Assembly: GCF_040939305.1 (NCBI RefSeq)
Contig: NZ_CP162511.1
Location: 3,472,001-3,536,000, forward strand
Reading direction: 5' to 3'
Source: Herbiconiux sp. A18JL235
GTDB taxonomy: Bacteria > Actinomycetota > Actinomycetes > Actinomycetales > Microbacteriaceae
Length of the DNA stretch: 64,000 nucleotides
Position numbers and translations under genes: made by a program. The notes beneath the pieces were generated by a model. The model was not told the origin of the DNA. It ran no database searches and worked only from the letters and a program-made list of their open reading frames with translations. Each line of letters opens with the position of its first letter. Position 1 is the stretch's first letter. Below are positions 58,198-64,000 of this stretch, piece after piece.

Positions 58198-58854
58198 CTA
58201 CGCCCCCTTCACTGCGTTGCGAACGAAAACGAGGCGGCCCTTGGCACCGGGTACGGCGCCCTTGACGAGCAGCAGGCCCTTCTCGGCGTCGACCGAGTGG
58301 ATGACCAGGTTGAGCACGGTGACGCGCTCGCCACCCATGCGGCCGGCCATGCGCATGCCCTTGAAGACGCGGCTGGGCGTCGAGGAGGCACCGATGGAAC
58401 CGGGCTTGCGGTGGTTGCGGTGAGCACCGTGCGACGCGGAGACACCCTTGAAGTTGTGGCGCTTCATCACACCGGCGAAGCCCTTGCCCTTGGACGTTCC
58501 GACGACGTCGACCTTCTGGCCGGCCTCGAACACGCCTTCGGCGGTGAGCTCCTGGCCGATGGTGTAGTCGGCGGCATCCGCGGTGCGGATCTCGGTGATG
58601 TGACGGCGCGGGGTCACGCCTGCGGCGTCGAAGTGACCGGTCGCGGGCTTGTTGACCTTGCGCGGGTCGATCTGGCCGGCGGCGATCTGAACAGCGGAGT
58701 AGCCATCCTTCTCCGGGGTGCGGATCTGGGTGACGACGTTCGGGGAGACCTCGACGACGGTGACGGGGATGAGGCGGTTGTTCTCGTCCCACACCTGGGT
58801 CATGCCGAGCTTCTTGCCGAGCAGGCCCTTGGAAGTCTTAGCGGTGGTAGCCAT
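58198..58854 (-). CDS. rplC: 50S ribosomal protein L3
   Basis: A 218-residue L3 with [16 protein letters not shown] and the peptidyl-transferase-side loop [15 protein letters not shown]. It lies 24 bases after rpsJ. Confidence 0.98.
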   Translation of the reverse strand: MATTAKTSKGLLGKKLGMTQVWDENNRLIPVTVVEVSPNVVTQIRTPEKDGYSAVQIAAGQIDPRKVNKPATGHFDAAGVTPRRHITEIRTADAADYTIGQELTAEGVFEAGQKVDVVGTSKGKGFAGVMKRHNFKGVSASHGAHRNHRKPGSIGASSTPSRVFKGMRMAGRMGGERVTVLNLVIHSVDAEKGLLLVKGAVPGAKGRLVFVRNAVKGA

Positions 58855-58878
58855 TGCTTAGTCCTGGTCCTTCCGCGC

Positions 58879-59187
58879 TCAGAGCTTGATCTCGATGTTG
58901 ACGTCGGCCGGGAGGTCGAGACGCATCAGGGAGTCGACGGCCTTGGGCGTCGGGTCGATGATGTCGATGAGGCGCTTGTGGGTGCGCATCTCGAAGTGCT
59001 CGCGGCTGTCCTTGTACTTGTGGGGCGAACGGATGACGGCCACCACGTTCTTCTCCGTCGGAAGCGGCACGGGGCCGACGACGGTTGCTCCTGCGCGCGT
59101 GACCGTGTCGACGATCTTGCGTGCCGAGGTGTCGATGACCTCGTGGTCATACGACTTAAGTCGGATGCGGATCTTCTGTCCCGCCAT
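58879..59187 (-). CDS. rpsJ: 30S ribosomal protein S10
   Basis: A 102-residue S10, starting [19 protein letters not shown] and ending [13 protein letters not shown]. It also serves transcription antitermination with NusB. ATG 59187 gives the exact family length. First gene of the S10-spc operon, 230 bases after the predicted promoter. Confidence 0.98.
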   Translation of the reverse strand: MAGQKIRIRLKSYDHEVIDTSARKIVDTVTRAGATVVGPVPLPTEKNVVAVIRSPHKYKDSREHFEMRTHKRLIDIIDPTPKAVDSLMRLDLPADVNIEIKL

Positions 59188-59416
59188 GTGTGACTCTCTC
59201 TCATTCATGCGTCGTACAGCCTCGACTGCATTGGACGCCCGCTGTTCTGCTATCAAGCACCGCGCACAGAGTTCTCCCGAAGGAGAAGGTGATTGCGATT
59301 AAGCTCTGTTCTGCTGCCTGCGGCCTAACCATCCAGGAGCGGGGCTCCGTGGGCTATGCACTGCCAAGACAGTGATCCGGGCGCGCACAGAGCGGCCCAA
59401 AATGTTGAACTAGACG
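59188..59416 (-). promoter_or_regulatory. Leader of the S10 operon
   Basis: A leader of about 220 bases without a gene. It holds a 6-base-pair hairpin at 59272-59287 that reads UUCUCC-UUCG-GGAGAA in the RNA, a very stable UUCG tetraloop, and two copies of CTGTTCTGCT. Confidence 0.45.
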
Positions 59417-59445
59417 AGTTTGCCACATTCCCGAGGTACTTGCAA
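59417..59445 (-). promoter_or_regulatory. Promoter of the S10 operon
   Basis: TTGCAA (59445-59440) and CAAACT (59422-59417), 17 bases apart on the minus strand. Confidence 0.5.
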
Positions 59446-59462
59446 CCCGGGCGTGTCGCGCG

Positions 59463-60233
59463 TCAGTGCGCGGATCCCGCACCGAGACGGAGCACGGCGG
59501 ATGCAGCCCGCTCGAGCTCGTCGCCGTACGACGCGCCGTGGCCCACCGCGTGCACGGCGAGTGGGAACAGCTGGTGCAACGGCACCCGCGCGTGCCATCC
59601 GGGGTCGAGCGGCCAGGCCTTGTCGTACCCCGCGAGGATCTCCTCGAGGAAGGGCGCGCCGAACAGCACGAGCATGGCGAGGTCGGTCTCCCGGTGCCCC
59701 CCGTGGGCTGCCGGGTCGATCATCACGACCCCGGTCAGCGTCCACATCACGTTCCCCGACCACAGGTCGCCGTGCACGCGTGCCGGCGGCTCGTCGTCGT
59801 CGAAGATGCCCGAGCGGATGAGATCGCAGGCACGCTGCACGGTGCGGAACCCGTCGGCGCTCAGATTGCCGCGCGCGACAGCCTGCTCGGCGTACGGCAG
59901 CACTCTCTCGAGCACATAGAAGTCGCTCCACGACTCGTGCTCGCGCAGCGACATCTCGCGCCGACCGATGAACCCCACGCCGGGGCCGCCCGGCGGGCCT
60001 GCCCCGAAAGCGCCCGCGCCGGCACGGTGCGTCGTGGCGAGCATCTCCCCGAAGCGACGAGCCTGCTCCCTGGCCGGGCGCGCCGTGGTCAGCTCCTCGA
60101 GCACGATCTCGGTGTCACCGACGCTCTCGACCCTCACGCAGCGGGCACCGCCGGCGTCGGCGAGCCAGGCGAGTCCTGCCGCCTCGGCCGCGAAGAAGCC
60201 CTCCGGAGCTGCGGGATACGACTTGGTGAACAC
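59463..60233 (-). CDS. Fructosamine kinase family protein
   Basis: A 256-residue kinase-like protein of the fructosamine-3-kinase family, which phosphorylates sugar adducts on proteins or amino acids so that they fall off. The catalytic loop is ARVHGDLWSGNVMW and the magnesium Asp is in VVMIDPAAHGGHRETDLAML. The gene starts at GTG 60233, with TAGCGT 6 bases upstream, so it is probably leaderless. A long inverted repeat lies between it and topoisomerase IB. Confidence 0.87.
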   Translation of the reverse strand: MFTKSYPAAPEGFFAAEAAGLAWLADAGGARCVRVESVGDTEIVLEELTTARPAREQARRFGEMLATTHRAGAGAFGAGPPGGPGVGFIGRREMSLREHESWSDFYVLERVLPYAEQAVARGNLSADGFRTVQRACDLIRSGIFDDDEPPARVHGDLWSGNVMWTLTGVVMIDPAAHGGHRETDLAMLVLFGAPFLEEILAGYDKAWPLDPGWHARVPLHQLFPLAVHAVGHGASYGDELERAASAVLRLGAGSAH

Positions 60234-60239
60234 GTCTCC

Positions 60240-60245
60240 ACGCTA
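60240..60245 (-). promoter_or_regulatory. -10 box of the fructosamine kinase gene
   Basis: TAGCGT-GGAGAC-GTG: hexamer, 6 bases, start codon. Confidence 0.45.
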
Positions 60246-60270
60246 TGCCCGCGACGTTTCGGCAGCATGT

Positions 60271-60408
60271 CGGAAAAGGAACGTTCTTACGGGAGAACCC
60301 GGAGCCCAGTCGTCAAAATCCGCTGGTCGCTCACGGCCTAGCTCTGTTCGCAGCGTCTGGCGGCGAGCCTCCCGTAAGAACGATTGGCCCCTATTCTGCT
60401 CTTTTCCG
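60271..60408. repeat. Two-part inverted repeat between genes
   Basis: Inner arms CGTTCTTACGGGAG (60282-60295) and CTCCCGTAAGAACG (60369-60382) are perfect over 14 bases. Outer arms CGGAAAAG (60271) and CTTTTCCG (60401) are perfect over 8. The central 73 bases have no gene; no target-site duplication is seen. Confidence 0.7.
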
Positions 60409-60425
60409 CCGAGAACACAAGGGCA

Positions 60426-61385
60426 TCACTCGAACAGCATCGCCCGGAGTTCGGTCTCCGGCCTCGCCGGGTCGATCGTCTCCCCCGCAGCGTAATGGTC
60501 GATCACGCGCGGGTCGACGTAGCTGGCCTTCGCGATGGCAGGCGTGTTGCCGAGCACCGCCGCAGCGTCCCTGATCGCCTGCGCGACCGCGCGACTCCTC
60601 GCCGTCTTGGTGTTCGTGGGGCCCGTGCGAGCGAGGCTCACCGCTGCGGCAACCGTACCGTGGAGGGTGCGGAAGTCCTTCGCCGTGAACTCGCCCCCGG
60701 TACGCTCCTTCACGTACTCGTTGATCTCTTCGGCCGCGACCGGGCGCCACCGGGCGCCATCTTTCCAGGCCAGCAGACGCGACTGTCCACCTCGGCGCTT
60801 CAGGCTCCGCACCAGCGAGGTGAGGTCGGCATCGACGATCTCCGAGTCCCACTCCTGACCGCTCTTCGCCGGGAACGACAGGTGCACCCGGTCGCCGCTC
60901 GTCGTGGCGTGGGAGCACAGCAGCGTGGTGAGACCATGACTGCCGTGCGCCTGTGCGTACCGCTCGCTGCCCACCCTCAGGGAGCCGGTGTCGAGCATCC
61001 GGAACCCGGCCGCGAGAACGCGCTCGCGTAGGTAGCCGTCCTTCCGCAGGTCGATCGTCACCTGGCGACGAGCTGCAGGCAACGACTCGGCCAGGGACAG
61101 GGCACGGTCGTACTTGATGCGGTCCTTCTGCTCCCGCCACGTGGGGTGGTAAATGTACTGCCGTCGGCCGGCGCCATCGATGCCCGTCGCCTGGATGTGC
61201 CCGTTCGCGTACGGGGCGATCCATACATCCGTCCAGGCCGGGGGGATCGCGAGATGGTCGATGCGGGCACGCAGCTCCGGGTCGGTCACGGTGGTCCCGT
61301 CCGCGTCGCGGTAGGTGAATCCACGACCGGACTTCAGACGACGGATGCCGATGCCGGCGGCATCGGAACGGCGGAGGCGGGGCAT
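60426..61385 (-). CDS. DNA topoisomerase IB (poxvirus-like)
   Basis: A 319-residue enzyme that relaxes supercoils through a 3'-phosphotyrosine link. The N-terminal domain has HLAIPPAWTDVWIAPYANGH, and the catalytic part has YDRALSLAESLP, LRVGSERYAQAHGSHGLTTL and the tyrosine in SYVDPRVIDHYAAGE. Bacterial type IB enzymes are optional and scattered. Start at ATG 61385 behind GGAGG. It lies directly after the rRNA operon terminator. Confidence 0.93.
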   Translation of the reverse strand: MPRLRRSDAAGIGIRRLKSGRGFTYRDADGTTVTDPELRARIDHLAIPPAWTDVWIAPYANGHIQATGIDGAGRRQYIYHPTWREQKDRIKYDRALSLAESLPAARRQVTIDLRKDGYLRERVLAAGFRMLDTGSLRVGSERYAQAHGSHGLTTLLCSHATTSGDRVHLSFPAKSGQEWDSEIVDADLTSLVRSLKRRGGQSRLLAWKDGARWRPVAAEEINEYVKERTGGEFTAKDFRTLHGTVAAAVSLARTGPTNTKTARSRAVAQAIRDAAAVLGNTPAIAKASYVDPRVIDHYAAGETIDPARPETELRAMLFE

Positions 61386-61417
61386 TCCTCCAGCAAACCC
61401 CTGCGGTGGTTAAACGA

Positions 61418-61447
61418 AAAGAGGCCAGCCCGAAGGCTGGCCTCTTT
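61418..61447 (-). terminator. rRNA operon terminator
   Basis: AAAGAGGCCAGCC pairs with its complement over 13 bases; the RNA loop is UUCG. It lies about 10 bases beyond the 5S gene. Confidence 0.9.
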
Positions 61448-61456
61448 CGAAAGAAG

Positions 61457-61574
61457 TCCGGCGGTGTCCTACTCTCCCACAAGGTCCCCCTTGCAGTACC
61501 ATCGGCGCTGAGAGTCTTAGCTTCCGGGTTCGGAATGGGACCGGGCGTTTCCCTCTCGCTATGGCCGCCGAAAC
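61457..61574 (-). rRNA. rrf: 5S ribosomal RNA
   Basis: About 118 bases; on the minus strand it starts GTTTCGGCGGCC and ends CACCGCCGGAC, so the ends pair. The conserved CCCATTCCGAACCCGGAAG is present. Confidence 0.95.
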
Positions 61575-61711
61575 ACTATTGATGTATAGGTTTCAACAGT
61601 CCAACACGTGGTGTTGGTGTTGGGTTCTCGACCGTACATCGAGAACCACTCAGTAGACGCGAGCATCAGGCCCCACATGCCAGCCTTACAACATGCATGT
61701 GAGTAGTGATT
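61575..61711 (-). other. 23S-5S spacer
   Basis: No tRNA is present. It contains two perfect hairpins, CCAACAC-GTG-GTGTTGG (61601-61617) and GTTCTCGA-N7-TCGAGAAC (61624-61646), probably used in rRNA processing. Confidence 0.7.

Positions 61712-64000
<2,289 letters not shown>

Overview
The window looks like chromosomal DNA of a high-GC actinobacterium, most likely Microbacteriaceae or a close relative. The evidence is uniform GC-rich codon use, two alanine racemases, actinobacterial S10/spc and alpha ribosomal operons, many GTG starts, GuaB beside GuaB3, and a CIRCE-controlled groES that stands alone. I see no insertion sequence, prophage, CRISPR array or tRNA gene. The placement is inferred from gene content only.

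Layout. 1-7500: partial SURF1 gene, a KhtU/KhtT-type cation/proton antiporter with its regulatory subunit, aerobic glycerol-3-phosphate dehydrogenase, the IMPDH-like GuaB3, an alpha/beta hydrolase and a small membrane protein. 7560-20135: a beta-propeller-like lipoprotein, guaB, and a complete Liv-type ABC transporter. The livH-livM-livG-livF operon faces right; livJ lies about 1.3 kb beyond livF on the other strand, with two GlnR-like boxes just upstream of a good promoter. Next to livJ is a half-size LivJ-like lipoprotein, then rarD. 20215-24532: groES with two CIRCE elements shared with a divergent methyltransferase, then two DUF4190 membrane proteins. 22961-30202: a tightly overlapping leftward operon glmS-acpS-alr-alr-tsaE-tsaB-(rimI-tsaD fusion), linking cell-wall precursor supply with t6A tRNA modification. 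30279-37854: coaA, then rplM-rpsI-glmM, truA and the alpha operon infA-rpmJ-rpsM-rpsK-rpoA-rplQ.

37967-46543 holds a sugar phosphotransferase island (mtlD, mtlF, mtlA, ptsI, ptsH, an orphan EIIB, divergent mtlR, and a DenD-like dehydrogenase). It sits between map and infA, which adjoin in many bacteria, so the ribosomal super-operon is split. 46606-59187 is the full S10-spc operon from rpsJ to map, all leftward. 59463-61385 has a fructosamine-kinase-like gene and topoisomerase IB. 61418-64000 is the 3' part of a leftward rRNA operon: terminator, 5S, spacer and partial 23S.

The most interesting points are the unusual Liv transporter (extracytoplasmic domain on LivH, nitrogen-control-like boxes at livJ, shrunken LivJ paralogue), the PTS island inside the ribosomal cluster, a recurring TANNNT-5 to 7 nt-start-codon arrangement that predicts leaderless mRNAs for about ten genes, and several strong unexplained hairpins in ribosomal operon spacers. 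No entirely new system is proven by sequence alone.
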